A stretch of DNA of 64,000 bases from Tridacna crocea (GCA_943736015.1 OX031065.1:42856427-42920426), one strand, 5' to 3'. Counted from the stretch's first letter, positions 52,871-63,318 are shown. Numbers and translations: made by a program. The notes: generated by a model not told the origin, from the letters alone.

Positions 52871-53330
52871 CATTTATTTCATGCTTTCCGGTAGGATATC
52901 GAAAAATAGCAGTGAAAATATTTTTCGATCTGAGACTGTTACCACTAGCGAAAATACCGTTTTTCACGTTCTTTTTGCCTAGGTAAATTGAGCCTGCCTA
53001 ACAACCAGATGGGAAATATGACGTCATATACCTTACATTTCTCGCGCTTGACGTAATGTTGCTGTGCAGAAGGGGTACGCCACGGGGAATAAGGGAAAAG
53101 AACTGTACCGAATTTTGATAAAGCTCCTCCAAGAAAGGGTTAAAAGCATGAAATAAATAGAATATTTGTTGTTTTTTTTTTCGGTGAAAGATCGAAATTT
53201 ATTTCATCTCGTGAACACCATCGGTAATATTTTCACTCGTCGCTGCGCTCGTCGTGAAAATATTACCGATGGTGTCCACTCGATGAAATAAATTTCGATC
53301 TTTCACCGAAAAAAGCAAATATCCTCTATA
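52871..53330 (+). mobile_element. EHP element, complete
   Basis: TTTATTTCATGCTTTCCGGT at left, all modules present, hairpin at about 53180-53311 with loop CGCTGCGCTC and near-perfect arms. Ends AAATATCCTCTATAT. Confidence 0.92.
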
Positions 53331-53381
53331 TCGTTCACTAAAAAAAGATGACTTAGCAGATGAATGAGGAAAAAACTATCG

Positions 53382-53610
53382 TTAACCCTTTACTCCATAG
53401 ATACTCATTTCTACGCATTGCTCGTAGGAACCTTTTGAAAACATTGTGGCAAAAGGTGAAATTGCTCGTGACGAGCAATTTCACCTTTTGTCACGATGTT
53501 TTCTATGCTATCTAAAAATGTCATATACACATAAGAAACGGCTTCATCCTTTCTGTTATTTAGGGTCAATTTGAGATACCTTAGAAATGCCTTATGGGGT
53601 AAATGGTTAA
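53382..53610 (+). mobile_element. TAP3 element
   Basis: TTAA at 53382-53385 and 53607-53610. Core GCTCGTGACGAGC with two right-arm mismatches (TTGTCACGATG). Long flank complete. Confidence 0.94.
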
Positions 53611-53750
53611 CCCTTTCCCGAATGACAAAAGTTAAACCACTAAAATCAAATGTTTTGCTGACGACGAATTCTAAATTGTTAAGAAATGAGTTTTACTTCA
53701 CTAATAGAAACGAAAACGTTTTGGAAAAGGAGAAATGCTACTTACCACAT
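53607..53750 (-). mobile_element. TAP2 element, truncated by L
   Basis: Shares TTAA 53607-53610 with the TAP3. Reads CCCTTTCCCGAATGACAAAA and through the long flank to GGAAAAGGAGAAATGCTACT and TACCA, i.e. to the palindrome centre, where element L begins. The rest is not found after L. Confidence 0.75.
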
Positions 53751-54487
53751 TGGTAGCTCCACTGGCCAAAGGCCAGCGGGCTTGAGTCATGGCTCGGTGT
53801 CTATCGTGCTTCCCTGCGTTCGTCTGTACGTGCATGCGTAACTTTTATTTCAAACATCTTCTCTGAAGCTATCCAATTAATTTGATGAAACTTTTGAAGT
53901 TTTCTTTTTTTCCAAGTTATAGCCCTGGGGTCAAATTTTGCACCTTCCCGAGGTCACAAGTTTTACATGGGCTGATATAGGGAAAGTTTGATCATCTTCC
54001 CGTACATAGCCATAATGCCTAGGGCTACAAAATTTTGCATGTAGCTTGACGTAGTTGGTCTCTACCAAGGGTATCCAAATCATAGCACTAAGGTCAAATT
54101 CGGCCCCGCCACCCTGAGGGTCACAAGTTTTACATGGGATTATATACAGAAAACTTTAAAAATCTACTCGTATCTAGCCATAACGCCTAGGGCTACCAAA
54201 TTTTGGCCGTGGCTTTATCTAGAAGGCCTTAACAGGAAAGTCCAAACTATAACCTTGGAACTTGAGCCAAAAGTTTGGCTCCACTGCAGAGGTCACAAGT
54301 TTTACATTGGTACAGCTTTGTGGCCTAAAACGGCTTTGCCCTGGGGTCATAACTTTCTCGAAGCATTTTATAGAAAAGATTTTGTACATCTTCTAGTCTA
54401 ACCAATTGGCAAGTATTGTAGTGTTTGTCATGTAGTGTTTCGACTTATTAGCCAGTGGAGCGTTACAGGGCCATCATGGCCCTCTTG
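53751..54487 (-). mobile_element. Element L, ~170-bp internal units
   Basis: Inverted subterminal GCTCCACTGG (53756-53765) and CCAGTGGAGC (about 54453-54462). Internal units share AGGTCACAAGTTTTACATGG (53952, ~54119, 54291; spacing 167 and 172) and CATAACGCCTAGGGCTACCA. Ends AGGGCCATCATGGCCCTCTTG, the mirror of the start of element K, hence called minus. Confidence 0.8.
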
Positions 54488-54812
54488 TTTTTGAAATACC
54501 TTCTACCATTGTCTTCACGACCACGTGGTTTTCAAACTCTTTTCCCCTGGGAGGGCTGTAAACACAAAATTGTTTGGCAGTGTCTTAATTTCGTATGCAC
54601 TAAAATACTTATTTTTACAATTACTGTATAATCCCTAGATAAGAAAAATGAGCACCGGGAATTTTAATCCGGGGCGGAATCAAATATCTTTTATGGCATG
54701 GATGAGTTTAATCCCTCTCTCACGAAATTTAAATAATTCATTAACTTCTGGTGGTAAAATGCGAACGCGAGATAAGCGGTACTTGGTTAGCAATACTGAC
54801 CCATTTAAAACA
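54488..54812. other. No recognised feature
   Basis: Nothing supported. Confidence 0.5.
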
Positions 54813-55348
54813 TAAAGGTGGGTATTTAGAATTTTCACATCACACCAAATAAAAAAAATCTATATTATTGAAATTCATATGAAAAACAATACAAATCATC
54901 AATAATTAAGAATCATACAATTACAACATTTTTTTTTGGTCATGGTATTGCCTAATAAAGCTAAGTAGCCTCTTAAGCTATTTTTAGATTTCGCGCCAAA
55001 AAATCAATAACGCATTGTGGGAATGTCAAGTGACTGGCACGTGACTGATAACGCTTAAATACCATTAGATAACAAACATATAATAATTGTTTTCCATAAT
55101 GTCTTCTTCGGACGGATGTTTGAAACTGTGTCTGTGTTTTCCTTTATCTAAATGAGAGAATTGATAATCTAAAAATAGAACGTGTCTCCCGGTGGTGTCA
55201 ACTGGTCCGTAATAAATCTCTAATTTCTCGTGTTGTCAGATGGTTTTCGACTTCTGCAGTTTTATGAACGCAAATTAAAAGGCTATGGGGTTTTTTTTTT
55301 TGCATTTTTGTAAACTTTTCGTCCCAAAATCTGAAGGGCCACCTTTAA
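54813..55348 (+). mobile_element. AGG element
   Basis: Starts TAAAGGTGGGTATTTAGAAT (outer TT lost) and ends GGGCCACCTTTAA. Closer to 3911-4453 than to 31732-32279 (shared GACTGGCACGTGACTGATAA). Confidence 0.88.
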
Positions 55349-55634
55349 AAACAAGTCGTAAGTTGTGAGTATAGTTGTCATGTTACATTGACAGCATCGC
55401 ATCTGCCACCTGGGTACAGTTGTCCGATCTTAGGACTATCGATAAAGCGATTCAAATTTGATTGGTTGATATGGGTAGATGACATTTTATTGCGTTTTAT
55501 TTATAGTTATGGATGTTCCTAGGGTTATATAGGGTATGTACCGTTTTGTTTGAAATAGCTTTCTGAGATTAACGGCAACAGAATGGGTGGTCACGTTATT
55601 TCTGGAAGCTTATAGATTTGTTTATTCCAAAGTG
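55349..55634. other. No recognised feature
   Basis: Nothing supported. Confidence 0.5.
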
Positions 55635-55863
55635 TTAACTCTTTACCACACGAGAAAATTTTAGACAGGTCCAAATTGAAAGCATTTGCAGACCACAAAA
55701 TAAAGGTGACTGAAAAATTGAAATTTGTTATGGGAAGGGTAGAAAACACTGTGAGAAAAGGAGAAAATGCTGGTTACCAGCATTTTCTCCTTTTCCCACA
55801 GTGTTTTCAAAAGGCTTCTTTCTCAGGGGCGTCAAAAGTAGGGATTGTGTGGTAATGGGTTAA
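55635..55863 (-). mobile_element. TAP1 element
   Basis: TTAA at 55635-55638 and 55860-55863. GGTTACC centre, one core mismatch (GTGAGAAAAGG). Confidence 0.95.
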
Positions 55864-55984
55864 GGTGCAGAGCAAGGCTATAGTCCCTATTTAGCAGGCA
55901 TAACAGATGAAGATCAGACGTCATAACAAGATCGTTTATCTATTTCATGCGGTACATTATGAGGAGATGTAAAAATCTCTTAAT

Positions 55985-56185
55985 TAACCAGTGTCATGCC
56001 AAATAAAAGAACTACAGCTTTCAACCAATTGTAAAAACCAATGTTGTTGGTTGAAAGGTATTTTTGGTGGAAAGATAAGTCCTGATCGGACGGTGTAGAT
56101 TCAAGATCAGACTGCACGTTCTGTGCAGTCTGATCTTGATCTACGCCGTCCGCAAAAGGTCAGTGAGTTGCACTCATGGATTAAG
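55985..56185 (-). mobile_element. TAP4 element
   Basis: Perfect core: CGGACGGTGTAGATTCAAGA, TCAGACTGCACGTTCTGTGC, AGTCTGATCTTGATC, CTACGCCGTCCGCAAAAGG. Both arms carry the ACGG-CCGT variant (other copies have ACAG-CTGT). Right terminus CATGGATTAAGG. Confidence 0.75.
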
Positions 56186-57053
56186 GAATAAGCTTGAAAT
56201 TTTAATATCTGAATGCTTGCTTTGTTCTTGATGGTAAATGTCTTTTTAATCGATGCTTTTAAGACACGAAACATGTTTTGAAATCATGATTTACACTTGC
56301 TGAAACTGCTTTTAATATTTAACGAGGTAAAATGTGGAAAGTCTGCCAAAGCAATTTGCAAAGTCCTTTTGAGGTACAAAGATCGGTCTTGTTCCTAGTC
56401 ATACTAAAGTCCAAACGTAGAAAGGCCTGTTTACAAAGTCCAAATGTAAAAAAGAAATTTCATTTTTACCATGTAAATTTATGGCGATTATTATGACTTA
56501 ACGATATGTAAAGGTGCACTTCATAAAAAAATCCAGTCAGTAGCAGAAAAAAGAATTTTGAGACTAAAGCAGATCCTACCATGCCCCCATTATCTGTTTG
56601 TTTACACCAATGGTCACCGCCGATTAGCCGACTTTTTGTCGTAAATCTCCGCAGTTACCTGATAGTGACGTAAACACCACGTGATACTTCAATGCGTCCA
56701 AACAGACCTTTCATTCACTCGATGGTTCTGTATCCATTCTAGCTTTGAAAAACGAAGTTTATCGTAGCACTAATGAGATGCAATGTTATCACGTGAAGTT
56801 CTCGAGTACTTAGTTCGAATATAAACGAATGATAATGAAGGTTGTCTCGATCAAATATGGCATCCCTGAAATCGACGGGCTTCTTCATGCATTTTCGCAC
56901 ACGTATATATATAATGGCAACCGATGCAGTAACTGACACATTAGGGTATTCTCCAATCTTATGTACACGTATGTGTATTGTGATGAATTATCCATAATGT
57001 TTTCGAGTAATAAACGGTTAAAAATTCCTTTTTTTTTTTACTTTACATATGCT
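56186..57053. other. No recognised feature
   Basis: No repeat, TIR or convincing ORF. Confidence 0.5.
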
Positions 57054-57282
57054 TTAACCCATTACCACACAATCCCTACTTTTGACGCCCCTGAGAAAGA
57101 AGCCTTTTGAAAACACTGTAGGAAAAGGAGAAAATGCTGGTAACCAGCATTTTCTCCTTTTCCCACAGTGTTTTCTACCCTTCCCAGAACAAATTTCTAT
57201 TTTTCAGTCACCTTTATTTTGTCGTCTGCAAATGCTTTCAATTTGGACCAGTCTAAAATTTTCTTGTGTGGTGAAGAGTTAA
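57054..57282 (+). mobile_element. TAP1 element
   Basis: TTAA at 57054-57057 and 57279-57282. Core with one mismatch (CACTGTAGG against CCCACAGTG). Confidence 0.95.
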
Positions 57283-58282
57283 GTAGTAGGGTACATTTTG
57301 ATGTATATATCACAATACATATCAGTGCTGTCTTGTCTCGAACCAAATTTCCGCCTCCCTCCTTTGCAGTTGTATAATAACCATGAAATTTCAAGGGAGT
57401 AAAATTGAATTTAGTGAATAAACTCCTCATTATTAGTGTAATACAGTTATGTCGTATTTTCGTTAATTTTATATTTGTTTGAGATAAAGAAATAGTCCTG
57501 TATTTGCACTCGTCACAACTTGACCGATTCCATACCTACATCTAACCTCGTCTATATCAAGGAGATTTCCATTTTGAAATGAGAATCACGTGATTCTAGA
57601 TATAGCACGCCACTTACAGTTGTTTAGCACCGACATAAACAACCTCGATTATTAAGTTATTCACATATTATGTCTATTTGTCGGTGAAAACTTTAATCAG
57701 AATTGATAAACCACATTAAAAATGAATGTACGAACAGTTTGTCAACTGAAATATAGTAAGAATGATTTTGATAGAAAATTTAAACTCAGGTTTTCAATAT
57801 AAATTTACCAGATACAGCCGAGGGATATGATGGCTCTCATCACCCGAGGTATGCCGAATGCTGTACAATATTTAGTCAAAATTCTGTAGTAATACTCCGA
57901 AATATCACTTCCCTATGTTTTTTCTGTGAAATAAAATACCAATATTAAAGACAACTCAGTGCGTTTGTTGAGACAGTATAGATCGAGATCAGGCTGCAGA
58001 GAATGTGCTATCTAATTTTTGCCCTACCCTGTCCGAGACTGTTTCATTACTGAAAACTTGAAATCGAAGCATTTGGTATTTTATTACATAACGAGTCTTA
58101 TGTTTAGTGCAATACAAACATAACGAATTTTCAAATCTTACAAAAATATCAGTATATCAAATACAATGTAGTTCCATATTTGGTCAAAACTCTGCAGTTA
58201 TTCTCCTCATTCCTGAAACATTGCAAACCAAGATTTTGCTGTTAACTTTCAATCAAAGACTTCAACAAGGCTAAATCTTCAG
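57283..58282. other. Mostly unrecognised, one TAP4 scrap
   Basis: 57960-58035 has GAGACAGTATAGATCGAGAT, CAGGCTGCAGAGAATGTGCT and CCCTGTCCGAGAC, a decayed TAP4 core. The rest is AT-rich. Confidence 0.4.
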
Positions 58283-58347
58283 TTTACTTCGAAAACATCG
58301 TAACTACAGCTTGTTACAAGCTGTAGTTACGAGGTTTTCGAAGTAAA
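58283..58347. repeat. Hairpin, 32-bp arms
   Basis: Arms 58283-58314 and 58316-58347 (TTTACTTCGAAAACATCGTA, ACTACAGCTTGT) around a single T, with one mismatch (A against C). Not part of a recognised element. Confidence 0.9.
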
Positions 58348-58904
58348 CCGACGATATATTCTGTCACCTACAAGTACATAACAAAATAATTACTCTATTC
58401 AAGTTTCTTAGGAAATAGCTTTCATATGTGATGTACTGTACACATATGTCAAAATCGAAAGTAGGCTTTACAATAAACATGTACACGTGAGGCCGATTGA
58501 GATACATATAATTGTGTGAGGAAAAGAATTTGAAATTCGTTGGCTTTTGAGGTGAACCTGTTTGATTTTCATTGGTATCTATCTCGCAGGTGAACTTCTT
58601 ACAGTGGCACAGTGAAACTTCCGACAAAGCATAGTGTCTACAAATAAGCTATGCAGGCTCTAGAAATGGCACTTGACGGGGTATGTACAAATGATGGAAA
58701 GGAGAAAGTGCTGGTAACTAACATTTTCTGCTTTTCCTGCACTGTTTACCAAAGCCTGTTTACAAGCCTGGTACTCTGCAAGGTGTAAAAATAACATCTG
58801 CAGGCGGTTTGAAGTTTATGTGATAAAGTAGAATAGCAGATGGCCTCAAAAATTGATATACTAGATCAATATTGTAAGAATAGCACCAAACATATAATTT
58901 GCAA
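58348..58904. other. Decayed TAP core, otherwise unrecognised
   Basis: 58690-58760: GGAAAGGAGAAAGTGCTGGT, AACTAACATTTTCTGCTTTT and CCTGCACTGTTTACC. No termini. Confidence 0.45.
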
Positions 58905-59160
58905 CACGCGAATATAGGGTCATTCGCACATTTGGGTAAAAAGTGTTCTCGGATCAGCCTATGCATTCCGCACAGACTAATCAGAGACAGCACTTTACGA
59001 CTACATTAGATTTTGTGCCACAGTAGACTCGTGTAAAACAGAAATTTACATAAAAAACGGAGAGAGTGGTTTCAGATTAGCCTGCGCGGCTTGTGCAGGA
59101 TAATGCGAAACGACACTTTAAGCAGATGTCTGAATGCCCCTTCTCACGTGTTGCAGGCTA
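58905..59160. mobile_element. MHP element
   Basis: Two hairpins: GTGTTCTCGGATCAGCCTAT with AGACTAATCAGAGACAGCAC, and GTTTCAGATTAGCCTGCGCG with GCAGGATAATGCGAAACGAC. Same double arrangement as 24800-25035. Confidence 0.65.
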
Positions 59161-59177
59161 CGTAGATATGTGTCGTG

Positions 59178-59412
59178 CTCTGAAAAAAAGGGTTTTAAGT
59201 ATCTCCGTGATGAATTATACCAGGAAATTCATCACATAGATAATTATGTATCCATAATCCTCAGATAGACTGGTCCTTGAACACGCGGAGATTAACGAAT
59301 AGCAAAAAGTATCGACCCATTTCAGCCTGCGCGGACTGCGCAGGCTGACATGGGTCGATACTTTTTTTTTGCAGGTGCCTTAAACCCCTTTTTTAGATAG
59401 CACGGCCAAAAT
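59178..59412 (-). mobile_element. GHP element
   Basis: Starts GTCGTGCTCTGAAAAAAAGG and GTTTTAAGTATCTCCG. Middle TAGACTGGTCCTTG. Near-perfect hairpin at 59304-59370 (AAAAAGTATCGACCCATTTC, AGCCTGCGCGGACTGCGCAG). Ends GCCTTAAACCCCTTTTTTAG and ATAGCACGGC. Confidence 0.85.
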
Positions 59413-59765
59413 AATTACGAACTTGGCTTCTTCTGATGGCAGAAAATAAAATTCAACTGAAACCCAGAGAGGTTCTTAATCTTTATAGACTTAACTTAAA
59501 GAGCAGACTGTATGAAACACGTTCAGATTGTACACTCTGTGAAGTCTGGTCTTCATCTTTGCTTTCCTGAAGAACTCCCCGTTCTCGTCTATGGAGCTGA
59601 AAGGGTCAGACGTACCCGAATCGTGTCGTACCCATAGCTAGCGTACTGCTGCGTATTGGAGGAAAATATAGAACCGTTCTAATTAACTACTGCGGGGTAA
59701 ATACCGATATAGAAAATCGCACGGCTGGAAAGATGGGCTGGTGTGCTACAAAATGTCTCAGATTT
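59413..59765. other. TAP4 scrap, otherwise unrecognised
   Basis: 59508-59580: CGTTCAGATTGTACACTCTG and TGAAGTCTGGTCTTCATC. Nothing else. Confidence 0.35.
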
Positions 59766-59932
59766 TTCTCTTTTTTTCCCCTCCCCCCCCCCCCCCCCTT
59801 TTTTCCCCCTTCCCTTTCCCCCCCCCCTTTTTTTTTTCTTTTTTTTTTTTTTTTTTTTCTTTTTTTTTTTTTTCTTTTTTTTTAAATTTCTTTTTTCTCT
59901 TTTTTTTTTTTAATATAATTTTTTTTTTTTAA
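59766..59932. repeat. Poly(C)/poly(T) low-complexity tract
   Basis: Long C and T homopolymers with little else. The length is probably unreliable in the assembly. The phenylalanine-rich ORF over it is an artefact. Confidence 0.95.
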
Positions 59933-60105
59933 TTAACCCTTTTTCCAAACAATCCTATGTTTTTACGACCCTAAGAAAGAAACCATTTGAAAACATTTTG
60001 AGAAATCAAAATATAAAACTTCTAGTTACAGGTATTTTCTCCTTTTCCTACGATGTTTTATGTCCTTGCGGACCAGTTCACTTTTGTGTCGTATGTTAGA
60101 GAGAT
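59933..60105 (+). mobile_element. TAP2 element, decayed
   Basis: TTAA at 59933-59936, CCCTTTTTCCAAACAATCCT, short flank good. The core left arm is destroyed (ATTTTGAGAAATCAAAATAT), the right arm kept. Right terminus missing. Confidence 0.75.
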
Positions 60106-60116
60106 AATTTGATATT

Positions 60117-60167
60117 TTGAGTGGCGCTCTTGGGAAAAGAAAAGGCTTGATGCATCTTCGTTATGAA
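60117..60167 (+). mobile_element. GHP terminus fragment
   Basis: GTGGCGCTCTTGGGAAAAGA, AAAGGCTTGATGCATCTTCG, TTATGAA. Ends where the TAP1 begins. Confidence 0.6.
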
Positions 60168-60396
60168 TCAACTTTTTACCAGACGACAAAATTTTGGACT
60201 TGTTCAAATCGACAGCATTTGCAGACGGCAAAATAAATGTGACTCAAAAATTGAAATTTGATTTGGAAAGGGCAGAAAATATTGCGGGAAAAAGGAGAAA
60301 ATGCTGGTTACCAGCATTTTCTCCTTTTCCCACAATGTTTTCAAAGGCTTCTTTCTCAGGGTCGTCAAAAGCCGGGGTTATGTGGTAAGGAGTTAA
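60168..60396 (-). mobile_element. TAP1 element
   Basis: Left site TCAA (60168-60171), right TTAA (60393-60396). GGTTACC centre, arms with ATATTGCGG against CCCACAATG. Confidence 0.9.
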
Positions 60397-61281
60397 ACCG
60401 AGGAAGTTTTTGCATAATAAGCACCCGTTGTCTAAGACTGATTGAATCATAAGGTAGACACGCGCAGGCAGGTCTTGGATCATCATCATCATAATCATCA
60501 TTATTGCTATCATCTTTATCATTATTGTTATATTTTTTTCCTGCACTGTTTCCTACTTGTTCTAGCACAAATCGTATCATTTCAGTTGTACTGTATGATT
60601 GGAAAATTTTGCATCTTCGCGAGCCAAGTTTACGATCACTACGTGGATCTTACCTTGACTGATTAAGCCCGATTTCGAGATTCCTGTGATGCACCCTCTA
60701 TTGGATGCTGGTTATTACTTCCCCCCCCCTTTATATCATATTTCTAAAAGGTAATGAAATTCGTTTTACAAACCCCTTACGAATACACATGGAGCGATAA
60801 GCAGACATCCACGTGGATTTCAATGTTTACCTTCTATTCGAAAGGTAGCAACCTTATTCTGTTTTTATCAAAGATGAAATGCTACGAGCGATTTCATTCG
60901 TTGCATTTAGAGCTGGCTGCATCCAATGAAAAAGCGTATCGGGGGAATGTTAAAATTAAGCTAAATCCGCCAAGGGTAGAGTAGCGTAGTGAATCGTCAG
61001 CCTTGGCTTGCGAAGATGAAAATTTTGCAACCTTGATTTTTTTGTGTGTGTGATTTCGCGATTTCGAAAATTTCGCAAAATTTCATGTTCGCGTATTTAA
61101 TAACAAATAGACATCAAATAACGAAAGTCTTGAATTCGCAAATATTTTTTCTTTTTTTTTTGTCTGAATACACGTTTGATTTGGACGAGATTAATATTAT
61201 GTTGTCTGATAGAGGGTTAAGTCAACGAGTGTAAGGATCGCTGACCGCCCAAATATAACCGGTAACCTGTTTTATACTATC
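60397..61281. other. Unrecognised, with a (TCA)n-like tract
   Basis: 60478-60535 is rich in TCA and TTA units. ORFs of 62-76 codons beyond it have no domain. Confidence 0.45.
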
Positions 61282-61656
61282 TTAAGGTAAGACCTGTGTA
61301 ATGCACTTCCGGTGAACATTTGGCAAAAATTCTAATTGGTTGTTAAATAAGGATAAATAAGGATTTATGCAGAAATAATATTTTTGCACATTTCTATCGG
61401 ATCAGAAATTCCGTTTATGTCTATCTTGAAACTATTTTTTTTTTTTTTCTAAAAAGGGAGGTAATTGTTATCTCTTTTTCAATTGAGAATGTAGGGGTTT
61501 TTAGATTTATAAATGATAATTCAAAGAAGGAAAAAAAAATGGAAAAAATGAAAAGGTGAAAGTAGTTCAATAATACTCATTTTTAATTATAGCTAATGTT
61601 GCATGATGATATTTTAGTTGAAATAGCTGTTTTCCATTACACAGGTCTTACCTTAA
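61282..61656 (+). mobile_element. GTAAG element
   Basis: TTAA at 61282-61285 and 61653-61656. Both 18-bp termini intact. 375 bp, the shortest good copy. Confidence 0.95.
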
Positions 61657-61887
61657 CCATAACCATTTTCCAGACGAAAGAAATTTACCCTTGTCCAAAT
61701 AGAAACCAGTTGCAGACGAGAATTTCAATGCGGCTCAAATAGTGCATTTTTTTACTTGATAGGGTAGAAACATTGTGGGAAAAGGCGAAAATGCTGGTTA
61801 ATAGCATTTTCTCCTTTTCCCACAATGTTTTCAAAAAGGTTTTTTTCAAAGGTCGTGAAAAGTCGTCATTGTGTGGTAAAGGGTTAA
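61657..61887 (-). mobile_element. TAP1 element next to GTAAG
   Basis: Left end CCATAACCATTTTCCAGACG directly follows the GTAAG TTAA. Right TTAA at 61884-61887. Core damaged at the centre (GGTTAATAGC). Confidence 0.85.
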
Positions 61888-61961
61888 GACGGCTGAATAA
61901 GTTAAAAGAGACTTTCGAATCTATAGTAAAAAGCCAAGTATTGCTATTTTAGACTTTTTTT

Positions 61962-61985
61962 GGGGGGGGGGGAGGGGGGGGGGGG
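61962..61985 (+). repeat. Poly(G) tract
   Basis: About 22 G with one A. Length probably unreliable. Confidence 0.9.
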
Positions 61986-62046
61986 TAGTCTTCTTTTCGG
62001 ACAAGATGAGGCTGCATGTTTCCTTCATACCTTTGTTGACGTTTCT

Positions 62047-62275
62047 TTAACCCATTACCCCATAAGCCATTTCTATGGTATCTCCAATTGACCCTAAACA
62101 ACAGCAAGGATGAAGCCGTTTTTTATGTTTATAGGACACCTTTTGATAGCATAGAAAACATTGTGGCAAAAGGTGAAATTGCTCGTGACGAGCAATTTCA
62201 CCTTTTGCCACAATGTTTTCCAAAGGCTCCTACAAGCAATGTGTAGAAATGAGTATCTATGGAGTAAAGGGTTAA
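62047..62275 (-). mobile_element. TAP3 element
   Basis: TTAA at 62047-62050 and 62272-62275. Flanks are in reverse order but the core centre is GCTCGTGACGAGC as in forward copies, so the core appears inverted relative to the flanks. Arms perfect. Confidence 0.95.
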
Positions 62276-62477
62276 CAACACTTTTGCACAAATATCCGTC
62301 CAAGTCACTAGCTGCTTTCTCGCCTGACCTTCGTGGAAACAGGACGCCGAGTAGACAGAAAATCTAGATAACAGTAACAAAGACCTTGGTGGGGGATTTT
62401 GAATATTAGGTTTTCTAAGAAAAACGAAGATGGCATTGGCAGTTTAATAACAAAACAAACAATTAAATAACTTAATC

Positions 62478-62736
62478 AGTGCTTAGTGAAAAGGGGGCTT
62501 AATGCATCTGTTAAAAAGGTATTGACCAAGGTAAGCCTGCAGAGTCCGCACAGGCTGACCTTGGTCGAAACCTTTTGCTAAGGGTCAAATTTCTGCATAT
62601 GCAAAGGACCAGTTTTCTCTGTGATTCAGTTGAATGAGGTACAAATTAAATGAATCTATATCTAATTGATGTGTTACGAAGTGTAATGCATCATCCAAAT
62701 GTATGAAGCCCTCTTTTGTCAGAGCTTGGCTCAATT
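62478..62736 (+). mobile_element. GHP element
   Basis: CAGTGCTTAGTGAAAAGGGG, GCTTAATGCATCTG, hairpin ATTGACCAAGGTAAGCCTGC and CAGGCTGACCTTGGTCGAAA, then GGACCAGTTTTCTCTGTGAT, ending ATGTATGAAGCCCTCTTTTG and AGAGCTTGGCTCA. Confidence 0.85.
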
Positions 62737-62743
62737 ATCTATT

Positions 62744-62972
62744 TTAACCCTTTATTCTATATTTACTCAATTCTACACATTGCTTGTAGGAGCCTTTGGA
62801 AAACATTGTGGCAAAAGGTAAAATTGCTCGTGACGAGCAATTTCACCTTTTGTCACAATGTTTTCTATGCTACCAAAGGTTTCATTAACACAAACGAAAC
62901 TGCTTCATCCTTGCTGTTATTTAGTGTCAATTAGAAATACCATAGAAATTCTTTATGGGTTTAAAGGGTTAA
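62744..62972 (+). mobile_element. TAP3 element
   Basis: TTAA at 62744-62747 and 62969-62972, eight bases after the GHP end. Core GCTCGTGACGAGC with mismatches at GGTAAAATT and TTTGTCAC. Confidence 0.93.
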
Positions 62973-63005
62973 AAGATGTAAACCCGAAAGAAGTTTATAC
63001 GATAT

Positions 63006-63318
63006 CTATCATCCTCTTTCATTCGTTTGTCCGGATTATGGATCATTCTTGGTTTCTATGTTGAAATAAAAATATCTTAGAGAAAAAGAAATCGGAAATT
63101 CAAGGCGTACCCACCCACCAGAAGTTAAGCTTCTGATGCGTCCATTTTGAATCAAAGCTTATAATCTATCATCCCTTTTCATTCGTTTGTCCGGGTTATG
63201 GATCATTCTTGGTTTCTATGTTGAAATAAAAATATCTCAGAGAAAAAGAAATCGGAAATTCAAGGCGTACCACCCACCAGAAGTTAAGCTTCTGATGCCT
63301 CTATTTTGAATCAAAGCA
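63006..63318 (+). repeat. Direct tandem duplication, 2 x ~160 bp
   Basis: Unit 1 starts CTATCATCCTCTTTCATTCG at 63006, unit 2 starts CTATCATCCCTTTTCATTCG at 63166. They are nearly identical and include CACCAGAAGTTAAGCTTCTG (a small palindrome). Recent duplication, as few differences separate the units. Confidence 0.93.

Noticed and set aside
59741-59932. Pro/Phe-rich ORF
   Set aside because: Reads through C and T homopolymers.
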